A DNA stretch of 64,000 nt from NCBI RefSeq assembly GCF_024172085.1, contig NZ_JAMZDZ010000001.1, forward strand, positions 744,001 to 808,000, in the 5' to 3' direction. This document shows, in pieces, positions 18,446 to 27,790 of this stretch. Each line of letters opens with the position of its first letter. Position 1 is the first letter of the stretch. The notes beneath the pieces are model-generated. The model worked only from the letters and a program-made list of their open reading frames with translations, searched no databases and had not been told where the DNA came from. Source of the DNA: Hamadaea flava. Lineage in GTDB: Bacteria; Actinomycetota; Actinomycetes; Mycobacteriales; Micromonosporaceae. A program made the position numbers and the translations under genes.

Positions 18446-19219
18446 TTACTCGTTGGGGTCCCATTCTGCGAGCTGCTCCATCGGCTTGGTGTCTCCGGTG
18501 GTCTCCAGACCGTCGAGGGGGACGCGGTCGTAGAAATAGAGGACCAGTTCGCTCGCTGCGCCTCGCATCGCCATGTCGCCCGGTTCCGCGTCGGCGGCGA
18601 GGTCGTCGCAGCGGACGCCGTCGGCGTTGAGGGTCAGGCGCCAGGAGCGGCCCTCGGTCGTGTGCAGGTCGATGGTCGCCGGCGTGAACGGCCAGGGGAC
18701 GGTCGTCGCCGAGACGGTCGTCAGGAACTCGTCGACCCCCTCGACCGCGACGTCGGTCGGCAGCGGCTGTGCGGCTCCCTGGGTGAGCTGGGCGTCGTAC
18801 GTGTGGACGGCGAACTCCTGGATCTGATGCCGGGCCACAGCTCCGCTGGTCTGCGGGGCCTGCGAGCGGCCCCACCACGTCCAGCAGCCGCGGTCCGGGC
18901 CGGCCTCACGCATCGCGTCGAGCATCAGCTCGGTCGACTCGGCGAGCCACGCGTCCATGGCTGCGCGGTCGCGGGGCGCGGTCGGCGCGCCCTTCGGGTC
19001 CGTCCTGGCCGGTGGCTGTGCGCCCGGGCCCGCCGCGACGATGGCGGCCTGACGGCGGCGACCGTCGCCGAGGTGCTGCGCCAGTTCGCGCAGCGTCCAG
19101 TCCGGGCAGGTCGGGACCTGGACATCAAGGTCGGGGGCGGACGCGATCGCGGCCCGGAACGCGGCCGAGCGGTCTTCGATCAGCCGCAGGACCTCGGGAA
19201 ACTCCAGCATGTTTTGCAC
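18446..19219 (-). CDS. Mycothiol-dependent maleylpyruvate isomerase family protein
   Basis: The N-terminal DinB-like four-helix bundle carries VPTCPDWTLRELAQHLGD (the conserved CPDW and His) and the metal-site partner ARHQIQEFAVHTYDAQL; the C-terminal part (about 165-250) is the MDMPI C-terminal domain. The family contains mycothiol-dependent maleylpyruvate isomerase and related thiol S-transferases; the specific substrate is unknown. 257 residues, normal length. GTG at 19219 or ATG at 19210 are possible starts. Mycothiol dependence supports an actinobacterial host. Confidence 0.9.
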   Translation of the reverse strand: MQNMLEFPEVLRLIEDRSAAFRAAIASAPDLDVQVPTCPDWTLRELAQHLGDGRRRQAAIVAAGPGAQPPARTDPKGAPTAPRDRAAMDAWLAESTELMLDAMREAGPDRGCWTWWGRSQAPQTSGAVARHQIQEFAVHTYDAQLTQGAAQPLPTDVAVEGVDEFLTTVSATTVPWPFTPATIDLHTTEGRSWRLTLNADGVRCDDLAADAEPGDMAMRGAASELVLYFYDRVPLDGLETTGDTKPMEQLAEWDPNE

Positions 19220-19431
19220 GTCGGTGGTGTATCACGGCACGACGGCCCCCGGATAGCGAATTTGTCGGACGAACGATTCGACAGCGGGGCGGAGCGCCGG
19301 CGCCGAAGCGTCCTGAAGCTCCGCACACTCGCTGGTCGACCTACGAAGTCGCTCCCAGCAATCAGTGTTCGGTCCGACGGGGCCAGCGCGATCGGAGTGA
19401 GACGAGAGCTGGTGCGCGATAGCCTGCGCCC

Positions 19432-19710
19432 GTGAAGGTCTATCCCCTCTGGCACGTCAGCCACCAGAACGAAGCCGGCCCCGACAACGAGACGATTCAC
19501 GTCGACGACGACGGCGTGTTCATCGACGAGCAGGACGGCGACGACGTCAAGCTGCTCGGCATCTACTCCTCCGAGGCCGCGGCCGAAGAGCGGATCCGCC
19601 GCGCGCGCCTCCTGTCGGGCTTCGCCGACGAGCCAGACTGCTTCCAGATCGGAGAGTACGACCTCGATGAGGACCACTGGACCGAAGGCTTCGTCCGCGA
19701 GCCGTTCTAG
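19432..19710 (+). CDS. Small acidic conserved hypothetical protein
   Basis: A 92-residue product, GTG start, with VYPLWHVSHQNEA at the N-terminus, a very acidic loop (DNETIHVDDDGVF, DEQDGDD) and LLGIYSSEAAAEERIRRARLLSGF...FQIGEYDLDEDHWTEGF. The pattern (short strands, one helix, closing strand ending in GEYDLDE) is seen in small orphan proteins described with phage or immunity-like genes. No function can be assigned. It is convergent with the LuxR gene, 20 bp apart. Confidence 0.75.
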   Translation: MKVYPLWHVSHQNEAGPDNETIHVDDDGVFIDEQDGDDVKLLGIYSSEAAAEERIRRARLLSGFADEPDCFQIGEYDLDEDHWTEGFVREPF

Positions 19711-19730
19711 GCCCTCCTGCGCGGACGCGT

Positions 19731-20501
19731 CTACGGCCCGGCCACGTGGGAGCGGCGATCGCGCAGAAGCCGGTCGACTCTCGCCGGCGGCACCGGCATG
19801 GTCGCCTGACCGAGCACCATGCCCGCCTCCCATCGGGTGGAGACGTGCAAGGCTTCGAAGATGCGGCTCACGTCGCTGGTCACGGTGCGTGCCGACACAC
19901 CCAGCAGCCGAGCCACGGTCGCGTCCTTGGCTCCGGCCGACAACAGGGAGACCACGTTCAGCTGGCGCTCGGTCAGCTCGACGACCCCGGGAATGTCTCG
20001 AATCGGCACGGCCACATCTTGGACGCGAACCCAGAGATCACAGAAGGCCTCGATGAGATCCGGGTCGTCGCACAACCAGGCTGTCGGCTTCCCCCGGACA
20101 CTCAGCGGGCCAGGGAACAGGGCCAGCCGCTCATCGATGACCAGGCCCGCGATGTGGACCGGCGCCACCCAGGTATCCGGATGGCACGCGGCGAGCAGCG
20201 AGAGGTGCACCGCCGGCGCGGTGATCATATGGCCCCTGATCCCCCGCAGGCGGGTGCGCTGGTTGGGTTCCCGCTCCCGGCGCAGCGGATCGAAGAAGGT
20301 ACGCGGCTGCAGGTTGAAGATCGACGACTCGGTGATCCGTTCCAAAGCGGGTAACCGGCTGTTGATCTCGGAGAGTCCCTCGGCGAACAGGCGCATCCGT
20401 CCCTGCGGAGCTCCCGCGTACATCGCGTCGGCCACGCGGCGCGCGACCTCCGCCCTCAGCGCCCAGGATCGGGCGGTGAGGTCAGGCGGCTCTGTCGTCA
20501 T
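19731..20501 (-). CDS. LuxR/NarL-type helix-turn-helix regulator
   Basis: ATG at 20501 is selected by AGAGGTG 8 bases upstream and by the helical start MTTEPPDLTARSWAL. The C-terminal about 65 residues form a LuxR-type HTH (LTERQLNVVSLLSAGAKDATVARLLGVSARTVTSDVSRIFEAL). The N-terminal about 180 residues are a sensory or dimerisation region with no recognised response-receiver Asp pattern; it resembles the TrmB-like or phospholipase D-like N-termini of actinobacterial orphan LuxR regulators. It lies downstream of, and in the same direction as, the small secreted-protein gene, 143 bp apart. Confidence 0.86.
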   Translation of the reverse strand: MTTEPPDLTARSWALRAEVARRVADAMYAGAPQGRMRLFAEGLSEINSRLPALERITESSIFNLQPRTFFDPLRREREPNQRTRLRGIRGHMITAPAVHLSLLAACHPDTWVAPVHIAGLVIDERLALFPGPLSVRGKPTAWLCDDPDLIEAFCDLWVRVQDVAVPIRDIPGVVELTERQLNVVSLLSAGAKDATVARLLGVSARTVTSDVSRIFEALHVSTRWEAGMVLGQATMPVPPARVDRLLRDRRSHVAGP

Positions 20502-20644
20502 CTCGGCGGCACCTCTGCAGCTCCTCCCCCGCTCGGCACGCAGATAAATTACTGGATATCGCTCCGGCGCCTTCGGGCAGTAGGTGACGATCGCCGCCCG
20601 CCTGCTCCCAGCCGGAATGCAGCTGGGAGCAGGTCGCGTACGGG

Positions 20645-21082
20645 TCAGTTGATGCGGACGCAGGCGCGGCCACGCTGACTGCCGTTGGTGAACACGTACG
20701 CGCAGGCGTACCCGTTCTTGGCCCAGCCTTTCCCACGCCACGCGGCGACCACGGCGGTCTTGTCCGTGGCGAGACCCGGAGCCGAAACGCAGCCCGTGTT
20801 GGTGTACGCCCGCTCGGTGTACCAGGGCTTGCTGTTCGTGTCGAGGTAGACCCAGTTGATGTAGAAGTTGCAGATGATGTCGCCGCCGTACAGGTAGATC
20901 TTGGCAGTCTGGGAATCGATCGTATTACCGTCGCCGGCCACGTAGTGGTAGATGTACCCGTTGTCGGTGCCGGCGATGTAGCCGGTGGTGCTGCCGCTCG
21001 CGTACGCCCCTTGGGTTGTCGTTGCTAGCAACCCAGTCGTGGCCAGAATCGCCGCGACGGCGAGCTTTTTGAGGCTTGTCAT
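20645..21082 (-). CDS. Small secreted protein, unknown function
   Basis: A 145-residue precursor with a clear Sec signal (LKKLAVAAILATTGLLATTTQGAYA, cleavage near 29). The mature part has four cysteines (ICNF, TGCVS, YACAY, RACVRIN), probably two disulfides, and many Tyr/Asn/Thr. GGGAAGG lies just before the ATG at 21082. No enzyme motif is seen. It may be an extracellular inhibitor or hydrophobic-surface protein. The following gene downstream is the LuxR regulator. Confidence 0.82.
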   Translation of the reverse strand: MTSLKKLAVAAILATTGLLATTTQGAYASGSTTGYIAGTDNGYIYHYVAGDGNTIDSQTAKIYLYGGDIICNFYINWVYLDTNSKPWYTERAYTNTGCVSAPGLATDKTAVVAAWRGKGWAKNGYACAYVFTNGSQRGRACVRIN

Positions 21083-21247
21083 GAGGGCCTTCCCTTCCGA
21101 ATGGACTGGTCTGGCCACACTTCTACGCCCGCGACTCCACCGGACCCTATCCTCTCTGCGGAAAGTAGCAGAGGACTTGACAGCGACGTGCGCATGCCTG
21201 GCCGACGTGGATCTCCAGCCGCTCTCCTCCATGGTGAGCGGGTTCGT

Positions 21248-21562
21248 TCAGTTCTCCCATTCGAGGCGCACGACGGCCGTCGCCTCGGCGCCGACTCTCG
21301 CCAGAACGCTGGACAGCCCGCTGTTCTCCACTGCCAGCTTGATGCCGAACTCGACGCCGTAGCGGCGTGGCGGATCGGGCATCGTCGCGCGCACGGAGTC
21401 CGCGAAGAATTCCGCGACCGCCGAGATCTGCTCGCGGACGTCGTCGAGCCGGAACCGTGGCCCGTGGCCCGCGTCACCTCCGGATGCCATCGCCACCTCG
21501 GCCTTGATCGTGCGCCCGCTGGGCAGTTCGATCTCGACGGTCCGCACGCTCTGGTCTCCCAT
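21248..21562 (-). CDS. Trypco1 (trypsin-co-occurring) domain protein
   Basis: The 104-residue product starts at ATG 21562 (GGAGGA 6 bases upstream). It reads VRTVEIELPSGRTIKAEVAMA, then a helix (DDVREQISAVAEFFADSV) and GVEFGIKLAVENSGLSSVLARVGAEATAVVRLEWE: the alpha/beta pattern of the CU044_2847/Trypco1 family, named because it occurs beside trypsin-like proteases in predicted conflict systems. It is divergent from a trypsin-NACHT gene with a 112-bp gap, the expected partner. Its role is unknown; it may gate or be processed by the protease. Confidence 0.85.
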   Translation of the reverse strand: MGDQSVRTVEIELPSGRTIKAEVAMASGGDAGHGPRFRLDDVREQISAVAEFFADSVRATMPDPPRRYGVEFGIKLAVENSGLSSVLARVGAEATAVVRLEWEN

Positions 21563-21674
21563 GTGGTCCTCCGGCTGGTATTCGATCGCCGTGCCGACTA
21601 TTGCGTCGCCACGGCAAGATACACAACGATATCCGTGGTCGTCGTCGTGGCGGGCGGACGCGAGGGGGAATATC

Positions 21675-24600
21675 ATGGCCTTCCGGGTGTCGTCCTTGAC
21701 CGACCTCGCCCGGTTGTCGACGGTGTCGGTATGGGACGGTCCGGCGTTCCTCGGGTCTGGTTTCTTCATCGAGCGGGGCTTGGTCGTCACGTGCGCACAT
21801 GTCGTCCAGCGCGCTCCCGACACGATCCGGATCCAGTGGCAGGACAGTGATCACACAGCCACCGTCCTGGTCCGCGATCCGCCTGATCGCGGTGACAGTG
21901 GCTACTACGACTTTCCGGACCTGGCGTTTCTGCGTCTTTCCGGACCGCTGCCGGATCACCCCTGGGCTCGGCTGTCGACCAACATCGAGAACCGGCCGAC
22001 CACTGTGCCGGTGGTGATCAACGGATTCAGCCTCAATACCGCCGACGTGGGCGTGGCACCGACCAGCCTCCGGCTCGAAGTCACCGGCGACGCCGGCCGA
22101 TACTTTCGGGTCAAGGGCGACGAGATACCAGACGGCGTCAGCGGCGCGCCGGCCATCGACGAGCGGACCGGTCTCGTGTACGGGGTGGTCAAAGCGTCGC
22201 AGGACTATGGCGCACCGCGCGGCGGCTCGCTGATCAAAGCGGCTGAGGTCACGCTGCGGCGCAGCCGGCACAGTCACAGACTCGGCGAACCGGTCGAGCC
22301 GGGACCATCGCCGGTCCGGCCGGCACCGGGCACGCCGTTGTACGGGCTCGTGGCACAGCAGCGCAAACGCGCCGAGCAACTGCCGTACTCACTGGTGCAG
22401 GACGAGCGGATTCCACCGCTGTCCTCCTTGTACGTCCGGCAGCGTGCCACCACCCGCCGCCTCACCGCGACCGGACCGGGCACGGTGTCCGTACAAGAAA
22501 TGCTCTACCAGCATCGCAACGCACTGATCGTCGGCGGGCCGGGGGCCGGCAAGTCAGCGCTCGTACAGCACATCGTCGCCGAGACGAGCGGCTGGTGGCT
22601 CGCCGACAGCGAGGCGTTGCCGCCATACGGTTCCGTGATCGCCGTCCGCATCCCGGCGCCCAGTCTGCTGTTCGACGGTTCGCTGGCCGAGTTGGCCGCC
22701 CACGCCGCCACGGCGGACCTGTACCTGCACGACAGGCTCAGCCCGACGATGTTCGAAGTTGCTCCGCTGCCAGGCGTCGACTGGCTGATGCTGGTCGACG
22801 GGCTTGACGAGATCTTGGAACGCGACATCCGCGAGAAGCTGATCAGCGCGCTGTCCGATCGCGTCGCCGAGCTGGGGTCGCACTGGCGATTCGTGGTCAC
22901 CAGCCGGCCGCTGCGCGAACACGAGTTCGCCCGGCTGCACGAAAGCCTCGTCGACGACGTCGGCGACGAGCGTCTGGGCGAGTACGAGCTGAGCTTGTTC
23001 GATGCGGCTGGACTGACCGCGTTCGCCCGCCGATGGTTCGTCGTACGCACGCCGCATGACGCTCGGCGGCAGGCTTTGGGCTACCTTCGCCGGATCGTCG
23101 ACAGCAGGATCGGCCCGCTGGTCAAGGTTCCGCTGCTGGCCACCGTCGCGGCCGTGGTGTATGAACATGATCCGCTTCGGGCTTTGCCGGTCGACCGCAC
23201 CGGCCTGTACGCCCAGTTCGTCGACGGGCTGCTCTACCGACGGCGCACACAGACCAACCTCGAACAGCGGTTAAGGCAGCGGCTCGCCGCGTACGGTCGG
23301 CCGGCTGCGGATCTGGCCACCAGGCTGGCCGAAGGCGGCGAGGAATGCCTGGAGTTCGTGGCCGCACATCGGATGGACGGCGACGAGCGAAGCTGCGTCG
23401 AGCTGGTGATCGCCTGGCTGGATGTACCTCCCCACAGCCCGATGGCCGCCGAGCTGCCCGACGTCGTGCGCGATTACCTGCTCAGCACTGGCTTGCTGAT
23501 GCTGCGCGACGGCGAGCCGGAATTCATCCATCAAGGCTTCGGCGAGTATCTCGCGGCCGGCCGCCACGTCCGGACTGGCTTCGACCGCGGCGCCTGGCTG
23601 CGCCGAGTTCGCTCGTCCGAAATGGATAATCTTCGGCTCTTCGCGTTGTCCCGGTGGTCGCGTGAGCCCGGCAACGACGCGATCGGTGTGCTGCGGCAGC
23701 TGGCGCGGCCCGGCTGGACGTGGACGTATCCGCACCTGGAGAAGTACTGTGCCGTACTCGCCGACGGCACGCCGATCGACTCAGCCGGGGCGGAGTCGGC
23801 CGCTCGGACGCTCGTCACGGCGGTCCGCCGCATGCGCCCGCAACTGGGCCTGCGCCAGGAGTTCCTGCGCGATGTCCTCACCGTCGCTACGGTCCGCCAC
23901 GGTGCACCGGCCGTGGCGCGGCTGGCGATGTCCCGGGCGACAATCGCCAAACGGATCGCCGCCGCGCAGGCATTGGCCGATGGGCCAGGCGACTACCGGG
24001 ATGAGAGCCAAGAACTGCTGCGGCGCATAGGAAGCGATCCGCGCGTACCTACCGAGGACCGCCTGTTGGCCTGGTTCACCGCCGCCGAGACCGCTGACGG
24101 CCATGCGCAGTGGGGCGCCCGATCGTTGCTCGACGCCGTCGCGGCGACGCCCAGCCTGGCGGTGCGAATGCGGGCCGCGGCTCTCCTGGACGGCTTGGGT
24201 CTGGCAGCGCAGACCCGGCAGGCACTAGTGGAACGGGCCACGTGCCCGACGCTTCCGCTGGCTGAGCGCAATGAGGCGCTGGAGCTGCTTCCCGCGCTGT
24301 CGACACATGCCCCCGGAGGAAACACGGATCACTGGACGCGCCAGGCGACAGGACTGGCCACCTTGGCCGCCAGCGACAAGGCTACGCTCCTGCACCGCCT
24401 CAGTGCGGGCTTGAGGCTCGTCGCCGAGGACGATCCCGGCGTCGCCGAACCGATTCTGGCGGGGATCGTCGGCCAGCCGATCAGCTGGCTGGCGCGGCTG
24501 TCAGTGGTCACCGAGCTGCGGCACGACCGCCGAGAGGACCTCGCCGAGCAGGCCCGATCCATGCTCATGAACGATTTCACCGCCACCGCCGATGAGCGAA

Positions 24601-26162
24601 TGGTCGCCGCGCTCACGTATCCGAACTACCTTACCGACCACGCCATGGCTCTGCGTTGGACAACGGAGGCCGACCCGGCGCTGCGGCTGGCCGGATTGCG
24701 AGTCCTCAACCGGATCGGGCACGCCGAGAAGGCAGTGTCGATCGCATGTGGATGGATCCACGATCGCGGCGAGAGCTTCGGCTTCCGGGTTGACTCAGCG
24801 CTCGCCCTGGCGCGCAGCGTCGGGCGCTATGAGCTGGCCCAGGACACGTTGCGCGCCCTCGCCGCCGACGCTTCACTGCCGCGCCGCCACCGCTGGCGGG
24901 CGTGGCTGGCGGTGGGCGCTCTGGTCCAGGACGACATCACCAACACACTCTGTGTGGGCTCGGCCGATGCCGCCTACTGGAGCCAGTTCCCCAACCGTCC
25001 CACGTTCCGCTCGCGCGTACCGATGGAGTTCGTGCAGCCCGAAGCTGAGCCCGAGCGGCCCGCCGAAGACGATCCGCTCGCGTCGTCCGCCGCTGCGGGG
25101 CCGCCCGGCCGCCCCGGGCGCATCCCGCGGCAGATCCGCCGACTGCTGCGCGGAACCGCCCCGGCCATGAGGCGCTCGGCGACGACCACCCCAGCCGGGC
25201 TGGACGGCCAACTCGCCCAGGCTCGCGAATCCCTCATTCGCCGTGCCGAAGAATTGCGCCTCTATACCCTGTCCGAAGCCGGGCGGCGGGGCCGGGTACC
25301 GACGCACGACCGGCTCACCGGAGCCCTCGGCACGGACGCCGCGCGACGCGCCGATGCCGCGCTCGTGACCCTGCTCTGCGAACCGAGCCTGACGGACGAC
25401 ATGCGGCGTCGGCTGGGCCGCCGTACGCGGGGCAAGAAGCCGGGTTGGTGGGCTCGGCTGGTGGCCGACGGCGACCCGGTCTCGCTGGCCCTGGCCTGGG
25501 CACTCCGGCCGTTCGCCGAGCGGGAGAGCGCCACCGCCCGGCCGCCGGCCTACCGGCACCGCCTACGCGCCCTCGGGCGAGGGGTGTACGCCGACGCGCT
25601 CACCATCACAACGGCGATCGTGTACACCCTGTTTGTCACAACGGTCGCGTGCGCGGCAGTCGCCGTTCTGAAGGGCCCGTCGGGCCACGACATCGCGCGG
25701 ATGGCCACGGCGGCGGAGGTGGCCGTACTCGCGCCGGCAGCGATGGTCATGGCGGCGCTGCTGATCCGGCCGCATCGTCCGCGCCGCTCGCGGTATCTTG
25801 CCAGCCGGATCGGGCTCGTTTCGGGCGTACTGGTCGCTGCGAGTGTCGCGGGTGGACGGCCGGTGACATCGCCGTTCGCCGCCACGTTCCAGGACTGGGT
25901 GCGGCCGGCACTGACCTGGGCCAACGATGTAGCCATGCCGTACCTGCTGGCCACCGCCTGGCCCGGCTGGGTACAGACACGAGTGGCCGACTTGGTCGAT
26001 CTACGGATCGTCATACCGATCGCCTGCGCCCTGGCCGTCCTCGGCGCGTATCGCAACATGGCCGCGGGACCGGCCTTTGTTCCGGCCGCTCGGCGACGCT
26101 GGTACGTCACCGCGCTGCGGCTAGCGGCCATGATCGTCACGATCGCAGTGATCTGGCCGTAG
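21675..26162 (+). CDS. Trypsin-like protease - NACHT NTPase - helical repeat - membrane protein
   Basis: 1495 residues from ATG 21675 (GAGGGGG 6 bases upstream). The N-terminal chymotrypsin-fold domain (1-195) has its triad: His42 in TCAHVV, Asp82 in PDLAFLRL, Ser156 in GVSGAPA. A NACHT/STAND ATPase follows (about 250-700): Walker A GGPGAGKSA (287-295), Walker B LMLVDGLDE (371-379), sensor VVTSRPL, and the C-terminal FIHQGFGEYLAA motif. About 700-1250 is an HEAT-like helical region, a likely sensor. The last about 190 residues hold about five hydrophobic helices, anchoring it in the membrane. Trypsin-NACHT proteins with Trypco1 neighbours are predicted NTP-dependent conflict or cell-death systems (established by comparative genomics); action against phage here is inference. 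Confidence 0.93.
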   Translation: MAFRVSSLTDLARLSTVSVWDGPAFLGSGFFIERGLVVTCAHVVQRAPDTIRIQWQDSDHTATVLVRDPPDRGDSGYYDFPDLAFLRLSGPLPDHPWARLSTNIENRPTTVPVVINGFSLNTADVGVAPTSLRLEVTGDAGRYFRVKGDEIPDGVSGAPAIDERTGLVYGVVKASQDYGAPRGGSLIKAAEVTLRRSRHSHRLGEPVEPGPSPVRPAPGTPLYGLVAQQRKRAEQLPYSLVQDERIPPLSSLYVRQRATTRRLTATGPGTVSVQEMLYQHRNALIVGGPGAGKSALVQHIVAETSGWWLADSEALPPYGSVIAVRIPAPSLLFDGSLAELAAHAATADLYLHDRLSPTMFEVAPLPGVDWLMLVDGLDEILERDIREKLISALSDRVAELGSHWRFVVTSRPLREHEFARLHESLVDDVGDERLGEYELSLFDAAGLTAFARRWFVVRTPHDARRQALGYLRRIVDSRIGPLVKVPLLATVAAVVYEHDPLRALPVDRTGLYAQFVDGLLYRRRTQTNLEQRLRQRLAAYGRPAADLATRLAEGGEECLEFVAAHRMDGDERSCVELVIAWLDVPPHSPMAAELPDVVRDYLLSTGLLMLRDGEPEFIHQGFGEYLAAGRHVRTGFDRGAWLRRVRSSEMDNLRLFALSRWSREPGNDAIGVLRQLARPGWTWTYPHLEKYCAVLADGTPIDSAGAESAARTLVTAVRRMRPQLGLRQEFLRDVLTVATVRHGAPAVARLAMSRATIAKRIAAAQALADGPGDYRDESQELLRRIGSDPRVPTEDRLLAWFTAAETADGHAQWGARSLLDAVAATPSLAVRMRAAALLDGLGLAAQTRQALVERATCPTLPLAERNEALELLPALSTHAPGGNTDHWTRQATGLATLAASDKATLLHRLSAGLRLVAEDDPGVAEPILAGIVGQPISWLARLSVVTELRHDRREDLAEQARSMLMNDFTATADERMVAALTYPNYLTDHAMALRWTTEADPALRLAGLRVLNRIGHAEKAVSIACGWIHDRGESFGFRVDSALALARSVGRYELAQDTLRALAADASLPRRHRWRAWLAVGALVQDDITNTLCVGSADAAYWSQFPNRPTFRSRVPMEFVQPEAEPERPAEDDPLASSAAAGPPGRPGRIPRQIRRLLRGTAPAMRRSATTTPAGLDGQLAQARESLIRRAEELRLYTLSEAGRRGRVPTHDRLTGALGTDAARRADAALVTLLCEPSLTDDMRRRLGRRTRGKKPGWWARLVADGDPVSLALAWALRPFAERESATARPPAYRHRLRALGRGVYADALTITTAIVYTLFVTTVACAAVAVLKGPSGHDIARMATAAEVAVLAPAAMVMAALLIRPHRPRRSRYLASRIGLVSGVLVAASVAGGRPVTSPFAATFQDWVRPALTWANDVAMPYLLATAWPGWVQTRVADLVDLRIVIPIACALAVLGAYRNMAAGPAFVPAARRRWYVTALRLAAMIVTIAVIWP

Positions 26163-26180
26163 CCATCCCAAGGAATGCAG

Positions 26181-26219
26181 GAACGGCATATCCATCGATG
26201 GGATATGCCGTTCGTTTTT
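26181..26219 (+). terminator. Intrinsic terminator after trypsin-NACHT gene
   Basis: A 13-bp perfect stem (26181-26193 with 26201-26213, loop of 7) is followed by GTTTTT. It lies 18 bp after the stop and is the best rho-independent terminator in the window. It may also serve the convergent gene. Confidence 0.9.
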
Positions 26220-26300
26220 GGGGTGGGCCGGCCGGATGCGAAGCGAATCCGCGACTGGGTCAGGCACACGGATCAGCCCGGTACGTGCCGACCCTGGCCC

Positions 26301-27464
26301 TTACCCGCCGAAGGACGCCCACTCGAAGCCGGGCTCACGCATCGGCAGCAGGACGGACCGGTCAATGGCCCCCACCATGATCTCACAGAGATCACCATCG
26401 TCCTTAGCCTCGCGCGCGCTCCATGCCGAACGAGGTTGCGCCTGGGGGCCGGCACAGACCGCCACGACAAGACCGGAACCGACGTAGAGCGAGGTCTCGT
26501 CGCGGGGCCAGCGCATTGGCCGGAGTGGTACTCGCCGCAAGGGCTCAACCAGACGCCGAGCCTGTTCCGCGGTCACCTCCGCAGAAGCATGAAACGGCAA
26601 TGTGCGCGTCACATTGACGAGCACGTGCTGCATCAAGTACGCGCTGAGCGGCTCACGCTCGACGACCGGCTCGTCGGCCACCCCCAGGTAGAGGACCTGT
26701 GGATCGGGTTGTGCTGGATCGATGGCGATCCCCCACTCGGTCGCAAGGTTGGTGCCCACAACGATTAGCCCGTCCGGGACCGGCTGCCACCCATCGAATG
26801 GGTCGTGGTCGGCGGTACGCACCTTGTCAGCGGCCAGCACCTCGTTGACGCCACTCAGGATGCTGTTACGTCCCGCCGCGACACGGTAGAACTCGTTCAG
26901 CGGGGCGGGCAGCGGAACCGGCGACGAGGCGGGCTCGCCGGTCGCCGAGGGAACGTCGGCGTACCAGGTGTCGACGAACGCCCGCAGCGCGGCGACCGGA
27001 TCCCCGGGAAGCAAAGTCACCCAACCCAGGTCGGGCAGGTGCTGCGAGCGCACCACGGGCCGCACCAGGTCGAGAAGGTCGAACGGCAGCCGGTTGACGA
27101 TCTTCATTCCGCAGTAGGCCATCAACTCCGGCCGCTCGAACGATTGCCAGCTGCAAAGGAACTCGAGTGGACCCAGCGGCAGACAGCCTTCGGCGAGTCG
27201 CACAAAGCCCACGAATCGTAACCCGGTAGCGGATCGGCGGTCGATCGCCAGTCCGGCCTCGATGGGAATCGGCTCGCCGCGTAACGCGATCTCGTCGGCA
27301 CTCTGCACCGCGGTGCCGTCCGGCCGGTCGCCGGGCTCAAGGATGATCACCATCGTGTCCAGCCCGATCGCGTACGACACCGTGTCGAGCGTCAGCACGA
27401 CCGCCCCCGGGCCGGCTTCGGCGAGGGCCGTCACCTCCGGGACCAACGACCAAGATCCATACAT
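26301..27464 (-). CDS. Hypothetical protein with SUKH-like C-terminal half
   Basis: 387 residues from ATG 27464 (MYGSWSLVPEV); 20 further codons upstream are open, with no ribosome site for either start. The N-terminal half is rich in beta strands (GAVVLTLDTVSYAIGLDTMVIIL, EAGLAIDRRSATGLRFVGFVRL). The C-terminal half has LPAPLNEFYRVAAGR, then VPDGLIVVGTNLATEWGIAID and DPQVLYLG, a pattern recalling SMI1/KNR4 (SUKH) domains, which include toxin-immunity proteins. It is convergent with the trypsin-NACHT gene. A link to that system is only suggested by position. No firm function. Confidence 0.65.
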   Translation of the reverse strand: MYGSWSLVPEVTALAEAGPGAVVLTLDTVSYAIGLDTMVIILEPGDRPDGTAVQSADEIALRGEPIPIEAGLAIDRRSATGLRFVGFVRLAEGCLPLGPLEFLCSWQSFERPELMAYCGMKIVNRLPFDLLDLVRPVVRSQHLPDLGWVTLLPGDPVAALRAFVDTWYADVPSATGEPASSPVPLPAPLNEFYRVAAGRNSILSGVNEVLAADKVRTADHDPFDGWQPVPDGLIVVGTNLATEWGIAIDPAQPDPQVLYLGVADEPVVEREPLSAYLMQHVLVNVTRTLPFHASAEVTAEQARRLVEPLRRVPLRPMRWPRDETSLYVGSGLVVAVCAGPQAQPRSAWSAREAKDDGDLCEIMVGAIDRSVLLPMREPGFEWASFGG

Positions 27465-27608
27465 GGCGGCCAGTGTAAAGGACCAGGTCAGTGAGGTCGA
27501 CCGGGCAAGCCTGCACGCTCGCACGCCTCATGTCGCAAGGAAGCGACGATCCATCAAGTACCGAAGAGTCACCTCGTTGGCCACAGTGGACTAGTTGAGT
27601 CGCGATCC

Positions 27609-27790
27609 ATGCGGCTGCGGCTGACGTGCGTACGCCGAGAACTGTCCGGCTTCTATCGCCGCTATCTCACCGACAGCGTCGAAGGGCTGCGGACCCGGTC
27701 CAAGCGGCCCAAGACCAGCCCGAATGTCACCCACGCCGACATCGTCGGAAAGATCATCTACTTACGGCAGCATCAAGGGCGACCCAGCCG
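27609..27790 (+). pseudogene. IS481-family transposase N-terminal remnant
   Basis: FYRRYLTDSVEGLRTRSKR followed by PKTSPNVTHADIVGKIIYLRQH is the helix-turn-helix and linker part typical of IS481 transposases (GLRDRSRRPxxSPxxT...IxxLR). No ribosome site or catalytic DDE part is present. Downstream, 27791-28165 holds no supported gene and may be more of the decayed element. Confidence 0.75.

Noticed and set aside
18379-19435. Continuation of the ISL3 frame
   Set aside because: After about 18378 the protein loses all transposase similarity and runs antisense to the maleylpyruvate isomerase-like gene.
21150-21174. Short CTCTGC/GCAGAG hairpin downstream of Trypco1
   Set aside because: Only 6 bp with no U-tract; noted as a possible weak terminator but not strong enough to list.
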